Below, piece by piece: positions 25,203 to 32,629 of a stretch of 46,160 bases of DNA (the first letter of the stretch is position 1; each line of letters begins with the position of its first letter). The notes under the pieces were generated by a model that had not been told where the DNA came from, did no database searches, and saw nothing but the letters and a program-made list of their open reading frames with translations. The stretch is from an uncultured Oscillospiraceae bacterium (GTDB taxonomy: Bacteria; Bacillota; Clostridia; Oscillospirales; Oscillospiraceae). Both the position numbers and the translations under genes were made by a program. Location of the stretch: NCBI GenBank assembly GCA_934646185.1, contig CAKUEH010000018.1, positions 1-46,160 on the forward strand, written 5' to 3'.

Positions 25203-26192
25203 TCATGCCTTGAAGGCGATGGTGTCCGCGTGCGCGTCCAGAAGGGTCTTCAGTTCGTCGTCCAGCCGCAGCAGAGACACGGAGAAGCCCTCCATTTCAA
25301 GCGACGTCATATACTCGCCCACGAAGGTCTTATAGACCTTAATGTCCTTCGCGGCCAGCACGTCGGCGACGTGGTTGTTGATGATAAACAGCTCCATCAG
25401 CGGCGTTGCGCCGGAGGAGTTGACCATGACGGCGACCTCACGGCCGGTATAGTCGATATCGGAGAGGATCTTGTCCAGAATATGATCGACGATCTCGTCC
25501 GCCGGGCGGAGCTTTTCCTTGTGCGTGCCGGGCTCGCCGTGGATGCCGATGCCGACCTCCATCTCGTCCTCGCCGAGTTCAAAGCCGGGCTTGCCCGCCG
25601 CCGGGACCGTGCAGGGACGGATGGCGACGCCCATGGTGCGCACGTTGTCAATGACCTTCTGCGCCACGCGCTGCACCTCTTCGAGCTCCGCGCCCTCTTC
25701 CGCCTTCGCGCCCGCGATCTTGTGGACAAAGACCGTGCCCGCCACGCCGCGGCGGCCGACGGTATAGAGACTGCCGTCGACGGCGACGTCGTCGTTGACG
25801 ACGACCTGCGCGACCTTAATATCGTCCATCTGCGCCATTTCACCAGCCATTTCGAAGTTCATCACGTCGCCGGTATAGTTTTTGATGACCATCAGAACGC
25901 CCTTGTCGGTCGCGATGGCCTTGATGCCCTCATAGATCTGATCCGGCGTGGGAGAGGTAAAGACTGCGCCCGCGACTGCCGCGTCCAGCATGCCCGTGCC
26001 GACGTAGCCGCCGTGCGCCGGTTCGTGGCCGGAGCCGCCGCCGGAGATCAGCGCGACCTTTCCCTCCTTCTTTTCCGTCCGCACGACCACGTTTCCGCAG
26101 TCCAGCTTGCGCACATACTGCGGATATGCCTTGACCATGCCCTGAATCATCTGATCCTCTACAAGCTCGACCTGGTTGATGAATTTTTTCAT
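25203..26192 (-). CDS. dhaK: Dihydroxyacetone kinase substrate-binding subunit DhaK
   Basis: 329 residues. It binds dihydroxyacetone covalently as a hemiaminal to a His, here in GIGIHGEPG, exactly at His218 as in E. coli DhaK. The glycine-rich GGGSGHEPAHGGYVG and NYTGDVMNF are typical. It is the first gene of a five-gene minus-strand set (dhaK-dhaL-dhaM, HPr, ptsI). GGAGGACG precedes the start. No clear sigma-A promoter was found in the AT-richer stretch upstream (26193-26340), and no dhaR-type regulator or glycerol dehydrogenase is nearby. Confidence 0.96.
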   Translation of the reverse strand: MKKFINQVELVEDQMIQGMVKAYPQYVRKLDCGNVVVRTEKKEGKVALISGGGSGHEPAHGGYVGTGMLDAAVAGAVFTSPTPDQIYEGIKAIATDKGVLMVIKNYTGDVMNFEMAGEMAQMDDIKVAQVVVNDDVAVDGSLYTVGRRGVAGTVFVHKIAGAKAEEGAELEEVQRVAQKVIDNVRTMGVAIRPCTVPAAGKPGFELGEDEMEVGIGIHGEPGTHKEKLRPADEIVDHILDKILSDIDYTGREVAVMVNSSGATPLMELFIINNHVADVLAAKDIKVYKTFVGEYMTSLEMEGFSVSLLRLDDELKTLLDAHADTIAFKA

Positions 26193-26366
26193 GTTTTCGT
26201 CCTCCTGTCAGTTTGCTGCATCAAATCCTACCAGCCCCAGCTTACCACACTTCTTTGGATGAATCAATAGTTTCCGAGCCGCAAAACACGACACATTTGT
26301 CTATGACGCACAATTCTTTGACAGTTTCTGAAAATTGTACAAAAAGTTTTTGCTTTCCCGCGGGGC

Positions 26367-26395
26367 TTGACCACAGGGCGGGATTTGTTTATAGT
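26367..26395 (+). promoter_or_regulatory. sigma-A promoter of the corrinoid activator gene
   Basis: TTGACC and TATAGT separated by 17 nt. The rest of the 301-bp gap between dhaK and this gene holds AT-rich leader sequence and no other recognised element. Confidence 0.7.
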
Positions 26396-26493
26396 ATAGA
26401 GTATGAATACCACGCAGGGGGCGGCGGAGAGGCACTTCGCGTATTCCGCCGGCGGCGGTTTCCACACTTCTGACGGAAAGGAACCCAGACAGC

Positions 26494-28425
26494 ATGTACG
26501 AAATCACCTTCCAATTTGAAAACGGCGCGCAGGAGGTCAAATTCTCCGCCGCGCCCGGCAGCACCATTCTCGAGGCTGCGAAATCGGCCAACGTCGCCAT
26601 TGACGCGCCCTGCAACGGCAACGGCTCCTGCGGCAAATGCCGCGTGAAGCTCGTTTCCGGTGAGGTCACCGGCGTACAGACCGGTCATATTTCCGACGAG
26701 GACTATGCCGCGGGCTGGCGCCTGAGCTGCTCGACGAAGCCCGCGGGGGATATCACCGTTCTCGTCCCCGACATTGCCTCCGCCTATCAGAGCCGCATGA
26801 AGACGGCAGATCTGTCCTCCGGCGAGGAGATCGCGATCTTCAACCAGCTGCAGCAGGACGTGCAGGCCGCAGGCGTGGACTTTGCGAACGACTTTGTGCA
26901 GGCCGTCCTCACGCTGGACGAGCCGACGCTCGACGACACTATGCCCGACACCGAGCGGCTCGCGCGCTTCGCGCAGGACGCCTTCGACGGCTGCACGGAG
27001 GTAAAGCTCACGTATCACACCGTCAAAAAGCTCGCCAAAACGCTGCGCGAGGCCAATTTCAAAGTGCAGATCGCCGGCACGCTGACGGACGGCGTATTGA
27101 CTGTCATGGACGTATCCGCGCAGGAGGACGCGCCGCTCTACGGCTGCGCCATCGATATCGGCACCACGACCGTCACGGGCGTTCTGATGGATCTGAAGAC
27201 CGGCACGCTGACGGCGAAGGCCTCTGCGGGAAACGGGCAGATCCGCTACGGCGCGGACGTCATCAACCGCATCGTCGAGCAGGGCAAGCCCGGCGGCGTC
27301 AAGCGGCTGCAGGACGCGATCCTGAAAGAGACGCTTCTTCCGCTCGTCGCGGCGATGTGCAGATCGGCGGGCATCCCCGTCTCGCGCGTGTTCCGCGTGT
27401 GCATCGCCTCGAACACGACGATGAACCATCTGCTTCTGGGCGTGGACGCGAACCCCGTGCGCATGGAGCCCTATATCCCGACATTTTTCCAGTGGCGCGG
27501 CATGACGGCCAAGGATCTCGGCTTCCCGGCCAACCCGGACGCGGAGATCCTGCTGGCGCCGAACATCGGCTCGTATGTCGGCGGCGATATCACCGCGGGC
27601 GCGTTCACGAGCCTCATCTGGGACAAGGACGAATTTTCGCTGTTCATCGACCTCGGCACGAACGGCGAGCTGGTCTTCGGCAACCGCGACTTCATGATGT
27701 CCTGCGCCTGCTCGGCAGGCCCGGCGTTTGAGGGCGGCGATATCTCCTGCGGCATGCGCGCGACCGACGGCGCGGTCGAATCCGTGAAGATCGACAAGGA
27801 CACGATGGAGCCCACGCTCGGTATCGTCGGCCCCGAGGGCCAGAAGCCCGTCGGCATCTGCGGCTCCGGCATCATCGACGTCATCGCCGAGCTCTACCGC
27901 ACGTCCATCATTTCCTCCAAGGGCCAGTTCGTCCGCGAGGGAAAGCGCGTCGCGCACGACGAGCACGGCATGGGCCGCTATATCCTCGCCACGGCCGCAG
28001 AATCGGAGACGGGCCGCGAAATTTCCATCACAGAGGTCGATATCGACTCGTTCATCCGCGCGAAGGCCGCCATTTTCTCGGCCATCAATATTATGCTCTC
28101 GAGTCTCGACATGGACGTGAGCGTTTTGTCGCATGTCTACGTCGCGGGCGGCATCGGCTCGGGCATCAACATGGAAAACGCCGTGCGCATCGGCATGCTG
28201 CCGGATATCGACCGGGAGCTGTTCGAGTATCTCGGCAACACGTCCCTCTCGGGCGCATACGCCATGGCGCGGTCGGACTGCGCGGCCCAGAAGGTTGACG
28301 AGCTGGCCTCCAACATGACCTATATGGAGCTTTCCACGAACCCGAGATACATGGACGAATTCGTCGCGGCGTGTTTCCTGCCGCATACCAGCCGGGAGCT
28401 GTTCCCGTCGAGCATTCAGGAGTAA
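26494..28425 (+). CDS. Reductive activator of corrinoid enzymes (2Fe-2S + ASKHA ATPase, DUF4445)
   Basis: 643 residues. The N-terminal plant-type [2Fe-2S] domain has Cys40, Cys46, Cys49 (CNGNGSCGKC) and Cys79. A linker domain (about 100-210) is followed by an ASKHA/actin-like ATPase domain (YGCAIDIGTTTVTGVLMDL at about 215, FIDLGTNGELV, GICGSGIIDVIAEL, VAGGIGSGI). Such proteins use ATP to drive reduction of inactive Co(II) corrinoid to Co(I) in methyltransferases. No corrinoid protein or methyltransferase is in the window, so its target is elsewhere. A DUF3786 gene follows after 6 nt, an arrangement consistent with a methyl-transfer pathway. GGAAAGGAACCC is the ribosome site. Confidence 0.9.
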   Translation: MYEITFQFENGAQEVKFSAAPGSTILEAAKSANVAIDAPCNGNGSCGKCRVKLVSGEVTGVQTGHISDEDYAAGWRLSCSTKPAGDITVLVPDIASAYQSRMKTADLSSGEEIAIFNQLQQDVQAAGVDFANDFVQAVLTLDEPTLDDTMPDTERLARFAQDAFDGCTEVKLTYHTVKKLAKTLREANFKVQIAGTLTDGVLTVMDVSAQEDAPLYGCAIDIGTTTVTGVLMDLKTGTLTAKASAGNGQIRYGADVINRIVEQGKPGGVKRLQDAILKETLLPLVAAMCRSAGIPVSRVFRVCIASNTTMNHLLLGVDANPVRMEPYIPTFFQWRGMTAKDLGFPANPDAEILLAPNIGSYVGGDITAGAFTSLIWDKDEFSLFIDLGTNGELVFGNRDFMMSCACSAGPAFEGGDISCGMRATDGAVESVKIDKDTMEPTLGIVGPEGQKPVGICGSGIIDVIAELYRTSIISSKGQFVREGKRVAHDEHGMGRYILATAAESETGREISITEVDIDSFIRAKAAIFSAINIMLSSLDMDVSVLSHVYVAGGIGSGINMENAVRIGMLPDIDRELFEYLGNTSLSGAYAMARSDCAAQKVDELASNMTYMELSTNPRYMDEFVAACFLPHTSRELFPSSIQE

Positions 28426-28431
28426 AATTTT

Positions 28432-29046
28432 ATGCAGGTACAGAACAACAAGGAAGAAGTCCCGTTTGCCCATTACGAGGAAAAATTCGCCTCGCTCGAC
28501 CCGCAGGAGGCGGCAAAGCGCTGCGGCGTGCCGTTTGAAAACGGCCGGTTCACCGTGACGCTGCTGGGCGCGGCGTATCAGATCGCGTGGCCGAAATACG
28601 CGATCTCATCCGAAGCCGAAGCCGCGTTCGCGCTGAAAAGCCTGCCGTGCCAGACGTTTCTGCTGCGCTTTCTGCTCGAGGGCCGTGCGGCGGAGCCGTC
28701 CGGCGGCTATAAGACGTTCCGCGAAATGCCGTGGGGCGAACTATACATCGGGCCGTACACCGGCCGGGTCCTGACGCGGGCGGCGTTCACGTTCGGCACG
28801 CGGGTCGAAAAATTCCGCGCGGCCTGCGAAAGCATGGGCGCGCTGGCGATCCCGCACGGCGACGCGGGCTTCCAGTTTGACTTTTTGGGCGGCTATCGGA
28901 TGCAGCTCATGGTCTACGCCGGAGACGACGAATTCCCACCCGGCAGTCAGGTTCTGTACTCGGACAACTTCGAATCCGGCTTCGCCGCCGAAGACCGCGT
29001 CGTCGCAGGCGATATCCTGATCTCGGCGATCAAGGCGCGGATGTAA
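28432..29046 (+). CDS. DUF3786 domain protein
   Basis: 204 residues, no membrane segment or signal. Segments such as FASLDPQEAAKRCGVPFENGRFTV, LGAAYQIAWPKY, LRFLLEG and GDAGFQFDFLGGYRMQLMVYAGDDEFPPGSQVLYS (each given in part) match DUF3786 as I remember it. The family is uncharacterised and tends to accompany corrinoid methyl-transfer genes; its position 6 nt after the corrinoid activator agrees. The predicted product is soluble. I cannot assign a reaction. Confidence 0.75.
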   Translation: MQVQNNKEEVPFAHYEEKFASLDPQEAAKRCGVPFENGRFTVTLLGAAYQIAWPKYAISSEAEAAFALKSLPCQTFLLRFLLEGRAAEPSGGYKTFREMPWGELYIGPYTGRVLTRAAFTFGTRVEKFRAACESMGALAIPHGDAGFQFDFLGGYRMQLMVYAGDDEFPPGSQVLYSDNFESGFAAEDRVVAGDILISAIKARM

Positions 29047-29059
29047 GGCAGCCGCATGG

Positions 29060-29155
29060 GCCTCCCCTGAAAGGGGAGGTGGCCCGGCGAAGCCGGGTCG
29101 GAGAGGTCGCGCGGCAGGATGCTGCAAATTTTGCACGAATGATCGGCGAATCCGT
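29060..29155. repeat. Half copy of family A repeat, second subtype
   Basis: GGGCCTCCCCTGAAAGGGG, then GGTCGGAGAGGTCGCGCGGC, matching the left half of the copy at 20823. The right half is absent and the sequence runs into a family-B composite. Confidence 0.7.
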
Positions 29156-29176
29156 AGGGACCTGCGTATTTCAGAT

Positions 29177-29281
29177 GTAGGGGCGGACGACTCTGTCCGC
29201 CCGGCAGAATGCACCGTTTTTACGAAAATCTTCGGCGAATTCGGAAATTCCCAACGGGCCGACAGAGTCGTCGGCCCCTAC
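29177..29281. repeat. Composite REP pair (family B, BIME-like), copy 3
   Basis: Unit GTAGGGGCGGACG... at 29177-29202 and an inverted unit ending GGCCCCTAC at 29256-29281. They flank the conserved spacer in reverse orientation (GCACCGTTTTTACG, CTTCGGCGAATTCG). Confidence 0.85.
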
Positions 29282-29349
29282 AATCAATGGTGTGGGTGCT
29301 TACGGATTCATCTGATAGCGCTGATACAAATAAAACAGGGAGAACAACT

Positions 29350-30294
29350 ATGGCATTTCAATATCTCGGCCTGCGGGCCAAGCTGGAGCATGTGGACGTG
29401 ACGGATGAAGAGGTGAACCGGCAGCTGGTGCGGCTGCAGCAGCAGAGCCAGCGCAGGACGCCGGTGTTTGACCGTCCGTCGCAGAACGGAGACGAGCTGG
29501 TGCTCGATTACGCGGGCTTCGCGGACGGAAAGCAGTTTGCGGGCGGCACGGCGGAAAAGCAGACGCTCGTGCTCGGCAGCGGCACGTTCATCCCCGGCTT
29601 TGAAGAGCAGCTTCTGGGCAAGAACCCCGGCGACGATGTGACCGTTCACGTCACGTTCCCGGCCCAGTACCACGCGCCGGAGCTGGCGGGAAAGGACGCG
29701 GAATTCCGCTGCCATATCCACGAGATCCGCACCGTCGCGCCCTATGCGCTGGACGATGTGTTCGCGAAAGAGGTCGGGCAGTGCGAGACTATGGCGGAAA
29801 TGCGCGAAAACATGCGCAAGAGCCTTGAGAATTATTACGCGGAGCGCGCCGAGCTCGAGCTGCGCGACCGGCTGCTGCGGCAGGCGGCGGACACCATGGA
29901 GGACTTTACCCCCGACCCCGCCGAGATCAGCAGAGCCGTCGAGGAGCAGCTGGATACCATGTCCGCGCAGCTGGCGCAGAAGAATCTGACGCTGGACGAT
30001 TACTGCAAATTCTCGAATTCCACGCTCGAGCAGCTGCGCGAGGACGCGCGGCCCGGCGCGGAGGAGGCCGTGCGCATCAAGGCGCTCGTCCGCCGCGTGG
30101 CGCAGGCGGAGGATCTGCACGCGCACGAGGAGGACGTGGCGCAGGCGCTCAGCAAGATCTGCCGCGCGAACCACATGACGATGGAAGAGCTGCAGCCGTA
30201 TTACGACGACGCCTTTGCCGCTGCCGTGGAATACAGCATCCTGCTGGCCAAGGTCACAAAGCGCATCCGCGAAAGCGCCGTTCTGGAGCAGTAA
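29350..30294 (+). CDS. Trigger-factor-like peptidyl-prolyl isomerase without ribosome-binding domain
   Basis: 314 residues from the ATG at 29350, after AGGGAGAACAACT. It begins directly with the linker that in trigger factor precedes the FKBP domain (LEHVDVTDEEVNRQLVRLQQ), followed by the FKBP-type PPIase domain (about 40-120: NGDELVLDYAGFADGKQF, LGSGTFIPGFEEQLLG) and the helical chaperone arms (about 130-314). The N-terminal ribosome-docking domain of about 110 residues is missing, so it is not canonical Tig and is unlikely to act at the ribosome exit. Shortened trigger-factor relatives are known in Clostridia; the client is unknown. Monocistronic, with its own terminator. Confidence 0.85.
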   Translation: MAFQYLGLRAKLEHVDVTDEEVNRQLVRLQQQSQRRTPVFDRPSQNGDELVLDYAGFADGKQFAGGTAEKQTLVLGSGTFIPGFEEQLLGKNPGDDVTVHVTFPAQYHAPELAGKDAEFRCHIHEIRTVAPYALDDVFAKEVGQCETMAEMRENMRKSLENYYAERAELELRDRLLRQAADTMEDFTPDPAEISRAVEEQLDTMSAQLAQKNLTLDDYCKFSNSTLEQLREDARPGAEEAVRIKALVRRVAQAEDLHAHEEDVAQALSKICRANHMTMEELQPYYDDAFAAAVEYSILLAKVTKRIRESAVLEQ

Positions 30295-30310
30295 AAGGCA
30301 AAAAAACAAA

Positions 30311-30346
30311 CCGCCGCAGCCAGAAGCCGGGCTGCGGCGGTATTTT
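30311..30346. terminator. Terminator between trigger-factor-like gene and uraA
   Basis: 11-bp stem CCGCCGCAGCC/GGCTGCGGCGG with 8-nt loop, followed by TATTTT on plus; the plus-strand AAAAAACAAA upstream gives a U-rich tail on minus too. Confidence 0.8.
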
Positions 30347-30356
30347 GCTGTCTGTC

Positions 30357-31718
30357 TTACTGGACGATGAAGTTGACGGATTCGTCGCCCTGCTTGTCTT
30401 CGCCGTAGACATAGTCCTTGCCGGGCATGACGGCGTTCAGGACGATGCCGACGATGGAGCCGACGGCCAGACCCGAGAGGCTGATGGCGCCGAGCTGGAG
30501 GGAGCCTGCGGAGGAGTAGCTGATGCCGATGGACAGGACCAGGATCAGGGCCGCGACCAGAACGTTGCGGGACTTGGTGAAGTCGACCTTGTTCTCGACG
30601 ACGTTGCGGACGCCGACCGCGGAGATCATGCCGTAGAGCACGAGGCTGACGCCGCCGATGGTGCCGCCGGGCATGGAGGAGATGATGGCCGCGAACTTCG
30701 GGCTGAAGGAGAAGAGCATGGCCAGGACTGCCGCGATGCGGATCACGCGCGGGTCATAGATGCGGCTGAGGGCCAGAACGCCGGTGTTTTCGCCGTAGGT
30801 CGTGTTGGCGGGCGCGCCGAAGAGAGCGGCCAGCGTGGTAGCCAGACCGTCGCCCATCAGCGTGCGGTGCAGGCCGGGATTTTCGATGTAGTTGCGGTCG
30901 CAGGTGGAGGAGATCGCGGACACGTCGCCGATATGCTCGACCATGGTGGCCAGCGACAGCGGGACGATGGTGATGACGGCGGTCAGGAGCATGTGCGTGT
31001 CGACGTTGCCGGAGGCGAACAGGCCGAAGACGGTCTGCTCCATCTTGATGGGCAGCGCGAACCACTTGGCGTTGGAGACGTTGGCGACGAGGTTTGCGCG
31101 GACGTCCGCGTCGAAGATGACGGCCAGAACGTAGGAGCCGATGACGCCGAGGAGGATCGGGATGATCTTGATCATGCCCTTGCCCCAGATGTTGGCGGCG
31201 ACGATGATGAGGATGGCGGCGATGGCGATCCACCAGTTGCCGGTGCAGTTATTGATGGCGGAGGAGGAGAGGTTCAGGCCGATGGCGATGATGATGGGGC
31301 CGGTGACGATGGGCGGGAAGAAGCGCATGACCTTCTTTGCGCCGAAGGCCTTGAACAGGCCGGCCAGAATGACGTACACAAGACCTGCGCAGGCAACGCC
31401 GAAGCAGGCGTAGGGCAGCATCGCGAGGTTGGGCTGGTTGCCGTCGGGCATCGGGGCGATGGTGGCGTAGCCGCCGAGGAAGGCGAAGGACGAGCCGAGG
31501 AAGGCCGGGACCTTGCCGCCGGTGATGAGGTGGAACAGAAGCGTGCCGAGGCCCGCGAACAGGAGGGTGTTCGAAACGTCGAGGCCCGTCAGGATGGGGA
31601 CGAGGATGGTCGCGCCGAACATGGCGAACATGTGCTGGAAGCCGAGCAGCAACATTCTGCCCGTGCCGAGCTGTCTGGCATCATAGATGCCGGTTTCCGG
31701 AATTTTGTTTTTTCCCAT
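30357..31718 (-). CDS. uraA: Uracil permease (NCS2/UraA family)
   Basis: 453 residues with about 12-14 hydrophobic segments. It imports uracil (possibly xanthine in some relatives) by proton symport. LLLGFQHMFAMFGATILVPIL near the N-terminus (partly shown), GSSFAFLGGYATIAPM and the substrate-site region EHIGDVSAISSTC and FGAPANTTYGENTGVLALSRIYDPR (partly shown) are typical; the paired Glu residues (EHIGD, GENTG) are those that bind uracil in UraA. A GAAAGGAGAACACC ribosome site precedes the start. A 230-nt leader contains a promoter, a 34-codon ORF and a terminator, so expression is controlled by attenuation. Confidence 0.93.
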   Translation of the reverse strand: MGKNKIPETGIYDARQLGTGRMLLLGFQHMFAMFGATILVPILTGLDVSNTLLFAGLGTLLFHLITGGKVPAFLGSSFAFLGGYATIAPMPDGNQPNLAMLPYACFGVACAGLVYVILAGLFKAFGAKKVMRFFPPIVTGPIIIAIGLNLSSSAINNCTGNWWIAIAAILIIVAANIWGKGMIKIIPILLGVIGSYVLAVIFDADVRANLVANVSNAKWFALPIKMEQTVFGLFASGNVDTHMLLTAVITIVPLSLATMVEHIGDVSAISSTCDRNYIENPGLHRTLMGDGLATTLAALFGAPANTTYGENTGVLALSRIYDPRVIRIAAVLAMLFSFSPKFAAIISSMPGGTIGGVSLVLYGMISAVGVRNVVENKVDFTKSRNVLVAALILVLSIGISYSSAGSLQLGAISLSGLAVGSIVGIVLNAVMPGKDYVYGEDKQGDESVNFIVQ

Positions 31719-31774
31719 GGTGTTCTCCTTTCTCTTCGCCGTTTTTGCGGGCGGCCCGGGCCGTATGCATGCAT

Positions 31775-31817
31775 AAAAAAAGAATTGTGAAAACCGGAAA
31801 CACCAGCTTCACAATTC
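31775..31817 (-). terminator. Attenuator terminator in the uraA leader
   Basis: On the minus strand GAATTGTGAA pairs with TTCACAATTC over 10 bp with a 16-nt loop, directly followed by TTTTTTT. It lies 56 nt before the uraA start and after the leader ORF, whose stop codon is inside the left arm. Confidence 0.8.
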
Positions 31818-31913
31818 CCTCTGCAAAAACAAATACGACGCCGGAACAACAGGTTCCCCGGCAAAAACAAAAGCGGAAGCACAACGGATGACGGGCATTT
31901 TGAGGATCGTCAT
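31809..31913 (-). CDS. Putative 34-residue leader peptide of uraA
   Basis: ATG at 31913, preceded by GAAAGGAAG, opens a 34-codon frame (MTILKMPVIRC... to ...LQREL) ending in TGA at 31811-31809, within the 5' arm of the terminator. The coding part has two U-rich tracts (TTTTGTTTTTG and TTTGTTTTTG), the second about 10 nt before the hairpin. This is the arrangement of the E. coli pyrBI leader, where ribosome-polymerase coupling depends on UTP. Translation is inferred, not proven. Confidence 0.6.
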   Translation of the reverse strand: MTILKMPVIRCASAFVFAGEPVVPASYLFLQREL

Positions 31914-31948
31914 GGCGCGCACTTCCTTTCGTAAACTCACTGGAGGAC

Positions 31949-31977
31949 ATTATAGCGGCGCGGCCGCGAAATTACAA
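31949..31977 (-). promoter_or_regulatory. sigma-A promoter of the uraA leader
   Basis: TTGTAA and TATAAT on the minus strand with a 17-nt spacer. The predicted start is near 31942, about 30 nt before the leader ORF. Confidence 0.75.
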
Positions 31978-32037
31978 CTGTGAGTTTTGTGCGTTTTTCG
32001 GTAATTCCGAACGATGAATTTGACGGATCCGTCAAAT

Positions 32038-32613
32038 TTACTCCAGCTCGTCCAGCGTGAGGCGGAAGCTGTCGAGAAAATGCGCCAGAAAATAATCGAG
32101 GCACGGCAACTGCATATCGGCGAGCGCCTGCCGCGTCTGCTTCTCCGCCGCCTCAAATTCGGAGTTGCCGGCCTTCAGCTCCTCGACGCATTTGATATAC
32201 GCCGACAGCTTGTCCGCCGCCTTGACGATGCGGGCGACGTCCGGGTCGGATTCGAACAGCAGCGGGCGGTAGCTCTCCTGCAGCTCCGACGGCAGCAGCG
32301 CCAGCAGCTTTTCGCAGCTGACGGCCTCGATCTGCTTGTAGGCCTTCCGGATCTCCGGGTTATAATACTTGATCGGCGTGGGCAGATCGCCCGTCAGGAT
32401 CTCCGACGCGTCGTGGAACAGCGCGGCGGACGCGCAGCGGTCGGGGTCTGCGGGCTGCCCAAGAATGTCTCGCTGGATCACGGCCAGCCCGTGCGCCAGC
32501 ACGGCGACCATATGGCTGTGCTCCTGAATGTTTTCCTCAAACGTGTTGCGCATCAGGCCCCAGCGGCCAATGTAGCGCATGCGGGAAATGAGCGCGAAAA
32601 AGCGGTGCTGCAT
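32038..32613 (-). CDS. yfbR: HD-domain 5'-deoxynucleotidase, YfbR type
   Basis: 191 residues. The HD metal site appears as His in EHSHMVAVLAH (about residue 33) and HD in ALFHDASEILTGDLPTPIKYYN (about 66), with a distal Asp in ADKLSAYIKC. The sequence follows E. coli YfbR closely in outline, including WGLMRNTFEENIQEHS. YfbR dephosphorylates dNMPs, including dUMP precursors for thymidylate balance. It lies 16 nt downstream of the MATE gene on the same strand and has its own GGAGG ribosome site. A 22-nt perfect palindrome (32017-32038) overlaps the stop codon. Confidence 0.9.
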   Translation of the reverse strand: MQHRFFALISRMRYIGRWGLMRNTFEENIQEHSHMVAVLAHGLAVIQRDILGQPADPDRCASAALFHDASEILTGDLPTPIKYYNPEIRKAYKQIEAVSCEKLLALLPSELQESYRPLLFESDPDVARIVKAADKLSAYIKCVEELKAGNSEFEAAEKQTRQALADMQLPCLDYFLAHFLDSFRLTLDELE

Positions 32614-32629
32614 ATCGGTTCCTCCACAA

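Noticed and set aside
30345..31790. A 481-residue plus-strand open frame opposite uraA.
   Set aside because: It is the shadow of the uracil permease: low-complexity Asp/Glu/Gly composition, no recognised domain.
31719..31980. A PyrR-binding attenuator in the uraA leader.
   Set aside because: Only a partial match (CCAGTGAG) is seen and it falls at or before the predicted transcript start; no antiterminator/anti-antiterminator set of the PyrR type could be drawn.
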